Source of the DNA: Spongiibacter marinus
Lineage (GTDB): Bacteria; Pseudomonadota; Gammaproteobacteria; Pseudomonadales; Spongiibacteraceae
DNA: 64,000 nucleotides
NCBI RefSeq assembly: GCF_016906995.1
Contig: NZ_JAFBBD010000004.1
Location: 186,001-250,000, forward strand
Direction of reading: 5' to 3'
The translations under genes and the position numbers were made by a program. Below are positions 16,924-25,416 of this stretch, one piece after another (the stretch's first letter is position 1; each line of letters begins with the position of its first letter). Below the pieces are notes generated by a model. That model had not been told where the DNA came from. It saw only the letters and a list, made by a program, of their open reading frames with translations, and ran no database searches.

Positions 16924-18603
16924 ATGACTTTTGACCACAGCAAATACCGCCCCACCCCCACCATCGCCTTAGATGATCGACAGTGGCCAAGCCGCGTTAT
17001 CGATCGCGCCCCCGATTGGTGTTCAGTTGATCTGCGCGATGGCAACCAAGCCCTGGTTGAACCGATGACCGTGCAACAAAAACTGCGTATGTGGGACTTG
17101 CTGGTCAAGCTCGGTTTTAAGGAAATTGAAGTTGGCTTTCCCTCTGCATCCCAGCCCGATTTCGACTTTGTACGCGCCTTGATAGAGGGGCAACGTATAC
17201 CTGACGACGTCACTATCCAAATTTTGGTGCAGGCGCGCGAGAGCTTGATTGCTCGCAGCTTCGAAGCATTGGAGGGTGCCAAGCGCGCCATTGTCCATGT
17301 TTACAACTCCACCAGCCCCGTGCAGCGCGAACGGGTATTTGGTCTCGACAAAGCGGGTATTACAGCCATCGCCGTTCAAGGGGCGAAATGGGTTCGGGAA
17401 TACGCTGAGCGCTACCCGCAAACCCAGTGGACCTTTCAATACTCACCCGAAAGCTTTAGCAGTACCGAAGTCGACTACGCCGTTGAGGTCTGCGATGCGG
17501 TTATCGCTCAGTGGCGTGACAGTGGTAAACCTCTCATCGTCAATTTGCCCGCTACCGTAGAATGCGCCACTCCCAATGTATTCGCCGACCAGGTCGAGTA
17601 CTTCTGCCGCCACAGTCGGTACCGCGCAGACTATCGGGTGTCGATTCATACTCACAATGATCGCGGCTGCGGGGTTGCGGCTGCCGAACTGGCATTGATG
17701 GCAGGCGCCGACCGCATTGAGGGCACCTTGCTTGGCAATGGCGAGCGCACCGGCAATATGGATGTCGTCACTATGGCGATGAATCTGTATAGCCAGGGCA
17801 TTGACCCCAAGCTGAACCTCTCCGATATGGACGAAATCATCTCGGTGGTTGAGCACTGCACAGCGATTCCCTTGCACCCCCGCCACCCTTACGCCGGTGA
17901 GCTGGTGTTCACGGCGTTCTCGGGCAGCCATCAAGATGCGATAAAAAAATGCCTCGCCCAGCAGGACAAAGATGCGCAGTGGGACGTTGCCTACTTGCCT
18001 ATTGATCCGGCTGACCTGGGTCGCAACTACGAGGCTGTGATCCGGATTAACAGTCAGTCTGGCAAGGGCGGTGTCGCCTGGGTGCTTGAGAACGACTACG
18101 GCCTGCATATGCCGCGCTGGCTGCAAATTGACGCCAGCCGAAAAGTACAGGCCGAAGCCGAGGCCCAATCGGGAGAGCTCAGTGCAGCCGAGATCTGGTC
18201 GGTCTTCGCCGCCAGTTACCTTCAGCCTCAGGGGCAGCAGTCACTGCAGAATTTCTCCATTAGTCAGGACAATGCCAGTCATCACGGTCACGAACGGCTC
18301 AAGCTGGTCACCCATATCAACGGCCAAGCGGTTTCCCTGGAAGGTGAAGGCGATGGCGCGATCAGTGCTCTGACCGATGCCTGGCAACAGCGCTATGGCG
18401 ACGCGGTGGAAGTGATCGACTACAGCGAGCACGCCCTGAAATCAGGCACTGCGTCAGAAGCGATAGCCTACGTGTTGCTGAGCATTAACAAGCAGCGCTA
18501 TATCGGCGTGGCGGTGAACAACGATGTCGTCAGCGCATCACTACAGGCCGTAATCAATGCCGCAGCGCAGAGTCAACATACTACGCAGAGAAAAGCTAGC
18601 TGA
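16924..18603 (+). CDS. leuA: 2-isopropylmalate synthase
   Basis: Condenses acetyl-CoA with 2-oxoisovalerate, the committed step of leucine synthesis. The 559-residue length and divergent N-terminus place it in the Pseudomonas/Corynebacterium class of LeuA (LeuA type 2). Catalytic and metal motifs are visible: DLRDGNQAL near residue 36, VGFPSASQPDFDF, HTHNDRGCG with the two metal histidines, and LLGNGERTGNMD. Residues about 430-550 form the regulatory LeuA dimer domain that binds leucine. AGGAA lies five bases before the ATG. It is followed by a hairpin at 18663-18684 and then a convergent TetR gene. Confidence 0.96.
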   Translation: MTFDHSKYRPTPTIALDDRQWPSRVIDRAPDWCSVDLRDGNQALVEPMTVQQKLRMWDLLVKLGFKEIEVGFPSASQPDFDFVRALIEGQRIPDDVTIQILVQARESLIARSFEALEGAKRAIVHVYNSTSPVQRERVFGLDKAGITAIAVQGAKWVREYAERYPQTQWTFQYSPESFSSTEVDYAVEVCDAVIAQWRDSGKPLIVNLPATVECATPNVFADQVEYFCRHSRYRADYRVSIHTHNDRGCGVAAAELALMAGADRIEGTLLGNGERTGNMDVVTMAMNLYSQGIDPKLNLSDMDEIISVVEHCTAIPLHPRHPYAGELVFTAFSGSHQDAIKKCLAQQDKDAQWDVAYLPIDPADLGRNYEAVIRINSQSGKGGVAWVLENDYGLHMPRWLQIDASRKVQAEAEAQSGELSAAEIWSVFAASYLQPQGQQSLQNFSISQDNASHHGHERLKLVTHINGQAVSLEGEGDGAISALTDAWQQRYGDAVEVIDYSEHALKSGTASEAIAYVLLSINKQRYIGVAVNNDVVSASLQAVINAAAQSQHTTQRKAS

Positions 18604-18662
18604 GACCCAGGCAGCCCCCTACTTCCACCAGATAAATAAAAGGGAGGAACGCTGTCGTGCCC

Positions 18663-18684
18663 GCATGTCCCAACCGGGACATGC
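18663..18684. terminator. Perfect hairpin between convergent leuA and tetR genes
   Basis: GCATGTCCC and GGGACATGC pair perfectly over nine bases around an AACC loop, in the 113-base gap between the ends of leuA and the convergent TetR gene. No T run follows on either strand. It is either a terminator that needs other factors or a 3'-end stabilising structure. Confidence 0.45.
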
Positions 18685-18716
18685 AACAACATCAATACGA
18701 TATGACAGCAAATTAT

Positions 18717-19322
18717 TTAAGGCGCCATCAAACCGGCCACCAAAAATTTCTGTAATTCATCAAACAACATGGCCATATCGTCCGCCACCTCATCACCACC
18801 AAAGGGGCTGGGGAAGTGCACGCAAGACAGTGTATTGAGCATCGCTTCCACAGCGAAGCCATAGCGGAGTCGGCACTGCAGCAATGACAGATCCGGGCGC
18901 TGTTGCGCGAGCATGGCAGTCAGCGCATTGGCTGGCGACAGGAATTCATCCAGCAAGGGAGGCTCTTCCGACTGCTCGGCGTACACCCGGGCAATCACCC
19001 TGGCATACTGCCGCCCCGCGATGGCGTCTTCCGACAACACCTCGCGCAGCGGCGCAAGCAAGGTCCGAACAATATCGTCGATGGTGACCTTGGGCGCAGT
19101 GGCCAATTGTCGTAGCTGTCCTTCTCGCTCGGCCTTGGGTCGCATGCGGCTGCGAAGCACCGCATCGATCAACGCCCCCTTGTTTTTAAAGTGATAGTGA
19201 ACGGCCGCAGCGCTCAGACCCGCCGCCTCATTGACCTCCCGCAGCGACACCGACAGACCGCGCTCGGCAAACAGCTCGGTGGCAACAGCAATAATGTGAT
19301 TTCGTGATGACGGCTTAGCCAT
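18717..19322 (-). CDS. TetR-family regulator
   Basis: A repressor of 201 residues. Residues 1-55 are the TetR helix-turn-helix: HIIAVATELFAERGLSVSLREVNEAAGLSAAAVHYHF in sequence order. The C-terminal part is a helical ligand-binding domain. The ATG at 19322 gives the conventional MAKPSSRNH start; a longer frame outward runs through the operator. It is divergent from the ketosteroid-dehydrogenase-like flavoprotein gene, and an 18-base palindrome lies between them. Control of that gene and of itself is likely, with a steroid or CoA-thioester ligand as a guess from context. Confidence 0.88.
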   Translation of the reverse strand: MAKPSSRNHIIAVATELFAERGLSVSLREVNEAAGLSAAAVHYHFKNKGALIDAVLRSRMRPKAEREGQLRQLATAPKVTIDDIVRTLLAPLREVLSEDAIAGRQYARVIARVYAEQSEEPPLLDEFLSPANALTAMLAQQRPDLSLLQCRLRYGFAVEAMLNTLSCVHFPSPFGGDEVADDMAMLFDELQKFLVAGLMAP

Positions 19323-19349
19323 GGGGCGCTCTTTTGACTCGACATTAAT

Positions 19350-19367
19350 ACTTATCAAATGATAAGT
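19350..19367. promoter_or_regulatory. TetR-type operator palindrome
   Basis: ACTTATCA and TGATAAGT form a perfect 8+8 inverted repeat around AA, between the divergent TetR gene (start 19322) and the flavoprotein gene (start 19412). Size and place are as expected for a TetR operator. A single ACTTATC half-site also occurs at 21509-21515, ten bases before the start of the second TetR gene. Confidence 0.65.
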
Positions 19368-19411
19368 TAAAATTATCGACGTCACAAACAACAATAATGA
19401 GGTCCTGAAAG

Positions 19412-20902
19412 ATGGCAGCGAACGCCCGCATACGCCCGATTGAATCCGTTACTCACTTTGATATCACCACCGACGTGTTAATTTGCGGCTACGGGGGCGC
19501 TGGCGCTGCCGCGGCCCTTGAGGCTGCCGCGGCCGGCGCGAAGGTCTGTATTATTGAGCGCGCCAGCGCTGGTGGCGGTGCCACCGCGTTATCCAGCTGC
19601 GAAATGTATCTCGGAGGCAGTGGCGGCACCGCGCTGCAGAAAGACCTGGGCATACACGACAGTACTGAAAACCTACTAGCCTACCTACACGAAGCGCTGG
19701 GCCCCTACGGCGACAGCGAAAAAATTCGCTGTTACGCCGAGGGCGCGGCCGCTCACTTCGACTGGGTAGAGTCACTGGGTGTTAGCTATAAGCGTGCGGT
19801 AATGCATGAGCGCACCGTGGTGCCACTCAGCGACGAATCGCTGCTGTTTACCGGCAATGAAAAATCTTACCCCTTCAATACCATCGCTGAGCCAGTGCCG
19901 CGTGGCCACGTCCCCTCAAAGGAAGGTGACGAAGGCGGCAAAATTTTTATGGATGCAATTATGCAACGCGTTGATGAAGCGGGAGTGGACGTTGTTAACG
20001 ACTGCCGGGCACTGGCACTGCTGGCGGACAATACGGGGCGAATCTGTGGTGTTATCGCAAAACACGATAACCGCGAAATCGCGATTCGCGCCACGCGCGG
20101 GGTGGTGTTGACCACCGGCGGCTTTGTTATGAACGAGGCGATGACCCGCCAATATCTGCCAGAGATTCATCAATACGCGGTGCCCTACGGCAATAGCTAT
20201 GATATGGGCGACGGTATCCAGCTGGGGCTCGCGGCGGGTGGCCAAGCCATCAATATGGATCAGGCCTTCATGTCGTTCCCACTCTACCCACCCGCCAAGC
20301 TTACCTACGGCCTGCTGCTCAACCAGCGTGGCCAGCGTTACATCAATGAAGATGCCTACCTTGCCCGGTTGGCGCATTACTCCTGCCAGCAGCCTGAGCA
20401 AAAATTCTATTTACTTGTGCAGGAAGAGGACTACGAGGCCTCACATTACCTGGAGCGTGCACCGCTGATCGCCAGCGGTAACAGCATCGCTGAGGTGGCA
20501 TCAGAAGCCCCCTTCCCCCCCGGCGCGCTGGAAGATACCGTCGACTATTTTAATCGACATGCCAGTGAAGGGCGCGACCCGCTCTTCCACAAAACCTCCG
20601 AATGGCTAAAGCCGCTCAGTAAACCGCCTTACGCCCTGCTGGAGTATTCCGCCAGTGAAATGCGCGCAATCATTATGCCGGGCACCAATGGCCCGCTAAT
20701 CTTTACGCTCGGCGGCTTAAAAACACGTTGTAATGGCGAAGTACTCGATGTCGACAACCAGGCGATCCCCGGCCTCTTCGCCGCAGGCCGTGCAACCGCG
20801 GGCCTGCCGCGCACCGCAAAGGGATACGCCAGCGGCATGTCGGTGGGTGATGCGACATTCTTCGGTCGACTGGCGGGCAGGCAGGCGGCATTAAGCCAGT
20901 AA
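19412..20902 (+). CDS. FAD-binding_2 flavoprotein, ketosteroid-dehydrogenase-like
   Basis: A 496-residue flavoprotein of the fumarate-reductase/3-ketosteroid-dehydrogenase superfamily. The N-terminal dinucleotide fold reads LICGYGGAGAAAALEAAAAG and is followed by IERASAGGGATALSS. The mid-region has VLTTGGFVMNEAM. The end reads GLFAAGRATAG...GYASGMSVGDATFFGRLAG, where KstD proteins have a comparable G...G..FG..AG segment. The likely reaction is FAD-dependent dehydrogenation of a ring or a C-C double bond; a true delta-1-ketosteroid dehydrogenase is possible but not proven. It is divergent from a TetR gene. Its 3' end overlaps the next, convergent TetR gene by 12 bases. Confidence 0.82.
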   Translation: MAANARIRPIESVTHFDITTDVLICGYGGAGAAAALEAAAAGAKVCIIERASAGGGATALSSCEMYLGGSGGTALQKDLGIHDSTENLLAYLHEALGPYGDSEKIRCYAEGAAAHFDWVESLGVSYKRAVMHERTVVPLSDESLLFTGNEKSYPFNTIAEPVPRGHVPSKEGDEGGKIFMDAIMQRVDEAGVDVVNDCRALALLADNTGRICGVIAKHDNREIAIRATRGVVLTTGGFVMNEAMTRQYLPEIHQYAVPYGNSYDMGDGIQLGLAAGGQAINMDQAFMSFPLYPPAKLTYGLLLNQRGQRYINEDAYLARLAHYSCQQPEQKFYLLVQEEDYEASHYLERAPLIASGNSIAEVASEAPFPPGALEDTVDYFNRHASEGRDPLFHKTSEWLKPLSKPPYALLEYSASEMRAIIMPGTNGPLIFTLGGLKTRCNGEVLDVDNQAIPGLFAAGRATAGLPRTAKGYASGMSVGDATFFGRLAGRQAALSQ

Positions 20903-21499
20903 TTGGTGGCGAACCCCCTCAATCAACAGGGGTAAGGATATGTCGATGGGCTCCTGAGCAACCGCATTTGCCAAGCCTGTAAAGATCTCCGGCGACAGTG
21001 CCTCAGGCATCGCCGCCGCAGCCTCGCCCTGTTGCCAATGACCGGCATGCAAAGAGGCCCGCATACACACAGCGCCGACGACGAGCTGAATAGTCGCCAT
21101 ATAGACCCTCACCGAGGCATCTGTCGCCAATCCACTTTCCGCCAGCTTGGCGGCAAAGCGTTCTGTCACCCGGAGCGCGTTGCCGCCAAGGCGCAACTTT
21201 CCCAGCCAGGGCACCCAGGACATTTCGCTACACAGCGCCTGGTACATGCCCCGCGCGCTCACAGTCAGCCATTCATCCCAGGGCAATTGGTCATCGGGCA
21301 GCACCTCCGCGCGAGCGATAAATTCTTCAAAGGCTGCCCCCAGCAACTCATCTTTATTCGCAAAATGCTTGTACATCGCCATTGCGGAAACCCCCAGCTG
21401 ACTGGCAACGCGGCGCATCGATAATTTATCAACGCCAACATCGGCAATCAAGTCTAGCGCAGCATCCACAAAACGCTGGCGATTCAAACTGCCACTCAT
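20891..21499 (-). CDS. TetR-family regulator
   Basis: A 202-residue TetR repressor. The N-terminal helix-turn-helix is clear: FVDAALDLIADVGVDKLSMR, then QLGVSAMAMYKHFANKDELL. The C-terminus resembles the TetR_C-type helical domain with tryptophan-rich helices (LPWDEWL, MSWVPWLGKL). I start it at the ATG at 21499, preceded by CGAGGTGAT; an outer GTG in frame is possible. It lies 35 bases downstream of the P450 gene on the same strand, so the two are probably one transcript and this may be the P450 repressor. Its 3' end overlaps the flavoprotein gene by 12 bases. Confidence 0.88.
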   Translation of the reverse strand: MSGSLNRQRFVDAALDLIADVGVDKLSMRRVASQLGVSAMAMYKHFANKDELLGAAFEEFIARAEVLPDDQLPWDEWLTVSARGMYQALCSEMSWVPWLGKLRLGGNALRVTERFAAKLAESGLATDASVRVYMATIQLVVGAVCMRASLHAGHWQQGEAAAAMPEALSPEIFTGLANAVAQEPIDISLPLLIEGVRHQLLA

Positions 21500-21534
21500 A
21501 TCACCTCGACTTATCTTATTTGTAGCCAACACAA

Positions 21535-22995
21535 CTAAGCCGCTCCAGCGTGTTCACGACGCTCGACTCCTCCGCTTCCGCCACCGCCAGCGAGCCCGCG
21601 CTTAGCGGTAAAGCGGATCGGCAAGCACTGCAATGTACGTGCAAACATCGACGCCACATAGGGGGAAGGCCCCGCCAGGGAAAGGTTTTCGGTGCGCAGC
21701 AGAAACTCACGCAATACGATACGAATTTCCGTGCGCGCCAGCTCGCGACCAATGCAGGCGTGTATACCGTGACCAAATGTCAGGTGTTTTTTGCCGTTGC
21801 TGCGGTCAAGACGAATGTCATCGGGCGCCGTGAATACGCGCTCGTCGCGATTCCCCGCCGCCCACATTAGAAACACCCGGCTGTCGGCGGGCAAGTGTAC
21901 ACCGTGCAATTGCGTCGCGCTCTTGGTCCAACGAAAATGCCCCTGAAAGGCCGCTTCAAGGCGAAAGACCTCTTCGATAAAGACCGGCAGTAAGCCATCC
22001 AAATCCTCGCGCAGCTGCGTCTGGATTTCGGGGTTTTCAATTAACAGTTTCAGCGCATTCCCCATACTGGTCGCGGAGGAGTCCGACCCGGCGATCAGCA
22101 GCTGCATTACTGCGGAAACCGCGGTGTGCTCAGCCATCACCGCATCTTCGCCCGTGGCCGCCTGCACAAACACCGCGCTAAGATCATCGCGTGGCCGCCG
22201 CTTGGCCAGTATAAATTGCTGCCAGCAATAGCGATAAAACACCACCAGCTCTGCCTGACTGCGGGCTAGCGCCGCCCCATGAGCGATACCGCTTTGTGTG
22301 GCAATACCGTGCACACACCAGTCTTTTATTTTTTCATAGTCTGCTTCGGGAAAGCCCAGCATGCGAATGATCAGTCGCATGGGCAAGCGCCAGGCGAAGT
22401 CGCGCATAAACTCAAGTTCCCCTCTGTCGATGACCTCATCCATCATTTCCCGACAAAGCGCCGTCACCTCGTCTTCCATGGCCTTGACCACCCGCGCATT
22501 TAAACCGCGATGTCCGACCTTGCGCTCGGCGGTATGGGCCGGCGGATCAGACAGCGCCAACACGTCGCTGGGTATCACTCCCATCATTTCAAGGGGGCGC
22601 AACTTCGCCGCCTCGCGCTCGACACTGTGTCCAGGCTTTAGCCCTGCAATCACGCCCTGATGGGTAGACGAAAAAACGTCAGTGTTCCGGCTCACCTCAA
22701 CAATATCCTGATACCGGGATAGGCAGTAAATGCCATTGGGCAACTGGTAAACCGGGTAGTCGTCGCGCAGCATTTTGTAAAAGGCATAGGGGTTCTGAAA
22801 ACAGGCGTCTTCCAGCGGCCGAAAATCTTCCGGGCGCGTGGGCTGCCCCACGGCGATATTTCCCGTGGCGGTCTCGGCGCCCGGGCTGTCAACTCGCTTT
22901 GTGCGACGGGTATAGCGTCGCGCCGATAACCGCATTCCCCGCTCAATGAGGTGAGAAAGTAAACAACGGCGACTGTGGTAAAACGGACGATTCAT
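21535..22995 (-). CDS. Cytochrome P450
   Basis: A bacterial haem-thiolate monooxygenase of 486 residues. The haem loop FGHGIHACIG places the axial thiolate at about C414. The I-helix oxygen-activation motif is AGSDSSA and the K-helix ExxR is EVFR. The N-terminal 50 residues are basic and of low similarity to class I P450s, so the true start could lie inside; the ATG at 22995 has GAGG eight bases upstream. It is soluble, so it needs a ferredoxin and reductase, which are not adjacent. Neighbours suggest hydroxylation of a steroid or isoprenoid, but the subfamily cannot be assigned. Confidence 0.92.
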   Translation of the reverse strand: MNRPFYHSRRCLLSHLIERGMRLSARRYTRRTKRVDSPGAETATGNIAVGQPTRPEDFRPLEDACFQNPYAFYKMLRDDYPVYQLPNGIYCLSRYQDIVEVSRNTDVFSSTHQGVIAGLKPGHSVEREAAKLRPLEMMGVIPSDVLALSDPPAHTAERKVGHRGLNARVVKAMEDEVTALCREMMDEVIDRGELEFMRDFAWRLPMRLIIRMLGFPEADYEKIKDWCVHGIATQSGIAHGAALARSQAELVVFYRYCWQQFILAKRRPRDDLSAVFVQAATGEDAVMAEHTAVSAVMQLLIAGSDSSATSMGNALKLLIENPEIQTQLREDLDGLLPVFIEEVFRLEAAFQGHFRWTKSATQLHGVHLPADSRVFLMWAAGNRDERVFTAPDDIRLDRSNGKKHLTFGHGIHACIGRELARTEIRIVLREFLLRTENLSLAGPSPYVASMFARTLQCLPIRFTAKRGLAGGGGSGGVERREHAGAA

Positions 22996-23006
22996 AGCAG
23001 AGCCTC

Positions 23007-23051
23007 AGCAAGCTTCATTGCAGGTACTGGTAAAACTACCCGAGCAAGCTT
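23007..23051. repeat. Direct repeat in the P450/epoxide hydrolase gap
   Basis: AGCAAGCTT occurs at 23007-23015 and again at 23043-23051, 36 bases apart, in the 96-base region between the divergent P450 and epoxide-hydrolase-like genes. Each copy contains the palindrome AAGCTT. It could be a regulator site shared by both genes; chance is not excluded. Confidence 0.3.
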
Positions 23052-23091
23052 ACACTGTAAACCAGAAAATAATAACGGCGAGACACAAGCA

Positions 23092-23463
23092 ATGAACGAC
23101 AAGAATCAGCAAATAATCGACCAGTTTATGCAGGCGTGGAACCAGCGAAATCTCGAACAGATCATGGGTTTCTTTCACGAGGACGCCGAATACTGCAACA
23201 TTCCTATGGGACCGCCACACATTGGCAAAGCCGCCATACGCGAATTTATCGAGGGTTTTCTCAACAGCCTGGAAGACATTGAATTCATTGTGCACCACCA
23301 GCTTTGCGATGACGCTAATGGTGTTGTCATGAATGAACGCACAGACCGAATAAACCTGGCAGGCAAGACCATTGACCTGCCTGTTATGGGGGTATTTCTA
23401 TTGCGCGACGGGTTAATTCAGCAGTGGCGGGACTACTTTGATATGGCGCCCTTCAGCAGCTGA
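23092..23463 (+). CDS. Limonene-1,2-epoxide hydrolase-like protein
   Basis: A 123-residue SnoaL-like cone fold of the limonene-epoxide hydrolase type. From memory, the active site of that family is Y-x-N, R-x-D and W-x-D, and all are present: Y34 and N36 in EYCNIPM, R83 and D85 in ERTDR, W112 and D114 in WRDYFD. It should therefore open an epoxide by direct water attack. Homologues include mycobacterial EphG, known to act on cholesterol-5,6-epoxide. The ATG at 23092 gives the family length; a longer frame reaches back into the gap. Divergence from a P450 gene suggests the P450 or a neighbour makes the epoxide. Confidence 0.85.
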   Translation: MNDKNQQIIDQFMQAWNQRNLEQIMGFFHEDAEYCNIPMGPPHIGKAAIREFIEGFLNSLEDIEFIVHHQLCDDANGVVMNERTDRINLAGKTIDLPVMGVFLLRDGLIQQWRDYFDMAPFSS

Positions 23464-23467
23464 GTGC

Positions 23468-24475
23468 TTACAGGGCGGCACGGCTAAGCTCTGCCGCGAG
23501 GCTAACGCCGCGATCCAGGCACCAGAATACCGATATCGCGCCCATGCTGTATATCAGCGCATAGCGCAATGGCGGCTCCCAACGCGAAACCGAGCGCAGG
23601 GCTGCCAGCACCGCGGCCAGTGCTGCAACAAAAACTAGCTGCCCGAGCTCAATGCCAATATTAAAGGCCAACACCGCCTTGAGCAGGTGTCCACTGGGCA
23701 GACCCAGTTCCGCCAATACGCCGGCAAAGCCCAGCCCGTGCACCAAACCGAACAGCAGCGCCATCGGCCAGGGGTGGCGGCGCAAAATACCGCCAGCGCG
23801 GCCAGATGCCGGGCGCGTTAATTCCAGGGCCAACAGTAAAATCGTTGCCGCGATAGCCAACTCCACCAAGGCCGGCCAATGCGGCAACACGTCGATGCTC
23901 ACCAGCACCAAGGTGATACTGTGCCCGACCGTAAACGCGGTAATGGTCAACAACAGCAGGCGCCATGTGCTAACCAGTAACAGCAGCCCCGCTACAAATA
24001 ATAAATGATCCAAACCAATTAAGATGTGGCTGAAGCCCAGGCCCAAATACTGTGTAAAGACGCTGCCCTGCGATGCTTTTTCGGCAAATTCAAAGCGCGG
24101 GGCGTCCGCCGTTAGGAGTGTTTCGAATAGCTCACCGCGTTCATTCTGAACACGCAATAAGGCCGTTGTACGACTCTGCTGCAAGCCCGTGATGGCGATG
24201 CTCTGCCCAGACAAGGGGCTTGAACAATGCAGTTTCCAGCGCCACTCCAGGGCCGTTCCCTGAGGCGAAATATTCGGCGCTGAAGGTGAACACGCAGCGG
24301 GAAACTGCGGATGCGGCGGTCGCTGTGCGTCAGCTGGCGTGCGAAACAGCACCTGATATTCAGCATTGCCTACTGCGCGAAATTCCAGCAACGACGGCGC
24401 TAATTTATGTGCCCAGCTCGCCCCAGCAAACAGCATTAGTCCCGCCAGGAATGATAGGCGCCAAAATACATTCAT
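23468..24475 (-). CDS. HupE/UreJ-like membrane protein
   Basis: A 335-residue membrane protein. A signal sequence (1-22, ending GASWA) precedes a periplasmic domain (about 23-135) with two cysteines (AACSP and LHCSS). A C-terminal bundle of about six helices follows with the HupE/UreJ_2 motifs: LGFSHILIGLDHLLFVAGLL, FTVGHSITLVL, and FGLVHGLGFAGVLAELG with several histidines in helices. HupE proteins are linked to nickel or cobalt uptake, but this long form with an extracytoplasmic domain has no proven role. Its start overlaps the parvulin gene stop by 4 bases (ATGA), so the two are translationally coupled. Confidence 0.85.
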   Translation of the reverse strand: MNVFWRLSFLAGLMLFAGASWAHKLAPSLLEFRAVGNAEYQVLFRTPADAQRPPHPQFPAACSPSAPNISPQGTALEWRWKLHCSSPLSGQSIAITGLQQSRTTALLRVQNERGELFETLLTADAPRFEFAEKASQGSVFTQYLGLGFSHILIGLDHLLFVAGLLLLVSTWRLLLLTITAFTVGHSITLVLVSIDVLPHWPALVELAIAATILLLALELTRPASGRAGGILRRHPWPMALLFGLVHGLGFAGVLAELGLPSGHLLKAVLAFNIGIELGQLVFVAALAAVLAALRSVSRWEPPLRYALIYSMGAISVFWCLDRGVSLAAELSRAAL

Positions 24476-25416
24476 GGGCTGCGCACTCGGTAACGTTGGC
24501 GTAATTGCTCTATGAAGCCCTGGAGGTTGTCTGCGCGCTGCTGTTGTAACAGCTCCTCGCGCAGCGGCGACCTAACGCTGTCAAATGCGCGCTCAGTAGC
24601 AGGATGAAAGCCCGTTATCTTAACCAGATGTAAACCATACGCCGAGGCAACGGGGCCCTGCCAATTGGAAGACTGCAACGACGCTGCTGAGTGCTGTTGC
24701 ATCCACTGGGAAAAAGATTCACCAAAACTGCGCTCCAGGTGGTATGCCGAGACTTGAGACATCTCAGAGCCAAGCAGAAAGCTGTCTCCCTGTGAGAGAG
24801 CCGCGGCGTCACTGAGTGCCCCACTACGCAGCCGTTGGAGTAGGTCTTGGGCCCGCTGTTGCATACCTCGTTTGTCTGCACTGATAAAAACATGCTGGAA
24901 GCTATAACTCGGTTCACCGCTCCAGCGCGCTCTATCGGCCTCGTAAGCAGCCCTCAGCTGGGCTTCCGTTGGCGCTGTTAACGCTCCGGAAGCGCTGCCG
25001 AGTGCTTCCATGCGCTGTATTAAACGGCGCTGAATCACTTCGTCACCGCGATGGAGCTCCAAGGACAACGCCGTATTCATCTGCTGCTCAGCGCTGCCGT
25101 CCATCCCCAGGAAAGCCGCGTTGCGCAATAGCCGTTGTTTGACAACAGGGTCGCTCAAATGCAGCTCTCGGCGCAGTGCTTCGCTAAACAATATGCGTTG
25201 GTCAATTTCATGTTGACGCAGCGCCGCGTGCTGCGCCGAGGAAAGCGGTCGCCCCTGCAGTGTTTCGACTTGCACAGCAGCATCGATCAAAAACGCCGCA
25301 TCGGGCGCCGTAATTTGATAAGCGGCGTATTGCAGCCGCCAATGCTCTGCCGCATACAACAGGCAACCCAGCACAAGAAAATGTATCAGCGGACGCCGAT
25401 ACCAAGGCTTGATCAT
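24472..25416 (-). CDS. Membrane-anchored parvulin-type prolyl isomerase
   Basis: A 314-residue predicted folding catalyst. One N-terminal transmembrane anchor (about 8-24, PLIHFLVLGCLLYAA) faces an extracytoplasmic region. A SurA-like helical part (residues 40-150) has a DQRILFSEALRRELHL pattern. A PpiC-type rotamase domain follows, with FQHVFIS near 175, GSEMSQV and the closing segment GPVASAYGLHLVKITG. The domain order resembles PrsA/PpiD-type chaperones. It overlaps the thioesterase gene upstream and the HupE-like gene downstream by 4 bases each. The tight coupling suggests it helps fold the HupE-like protein's periplasmic domain, which is inference. Confidence 0.85.
   Translation of the reverse strand: MIKPWYRRPLIHFLVLGCLLYAAEHWRLQYAAYQITAPDAAFLIDAAVQVETLQGRPLSSAQHAALRQHEIDQRILFSEALRRELHLSDPVVKQRLLRNAAFLGMDGSAEQQMNTALSLELHRGDEVIQRRLIQRMEALGSASGALTAPTEAQLRAAYEADRARWSGEPSYSFQHVFISADKRGMQQRAQDLLQRLRSGALSDAAALSQGDSFLLGSEMSQVSAYHLERSFGESFSQWMQQHSAASLQSSNWQGPVASAYGLHLVKITGFHPATERAFDSVRSPLREELLQQQRADNLQGFIEQLRQRYRVRSP

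Noticed and set aside
17443-18168. A 241-codon open frame opposite leuA
   Set aside because: It lies entirely within leuA on the opposite strand, with no recognisable domain. It is a shadow of the leuA codon pattern.
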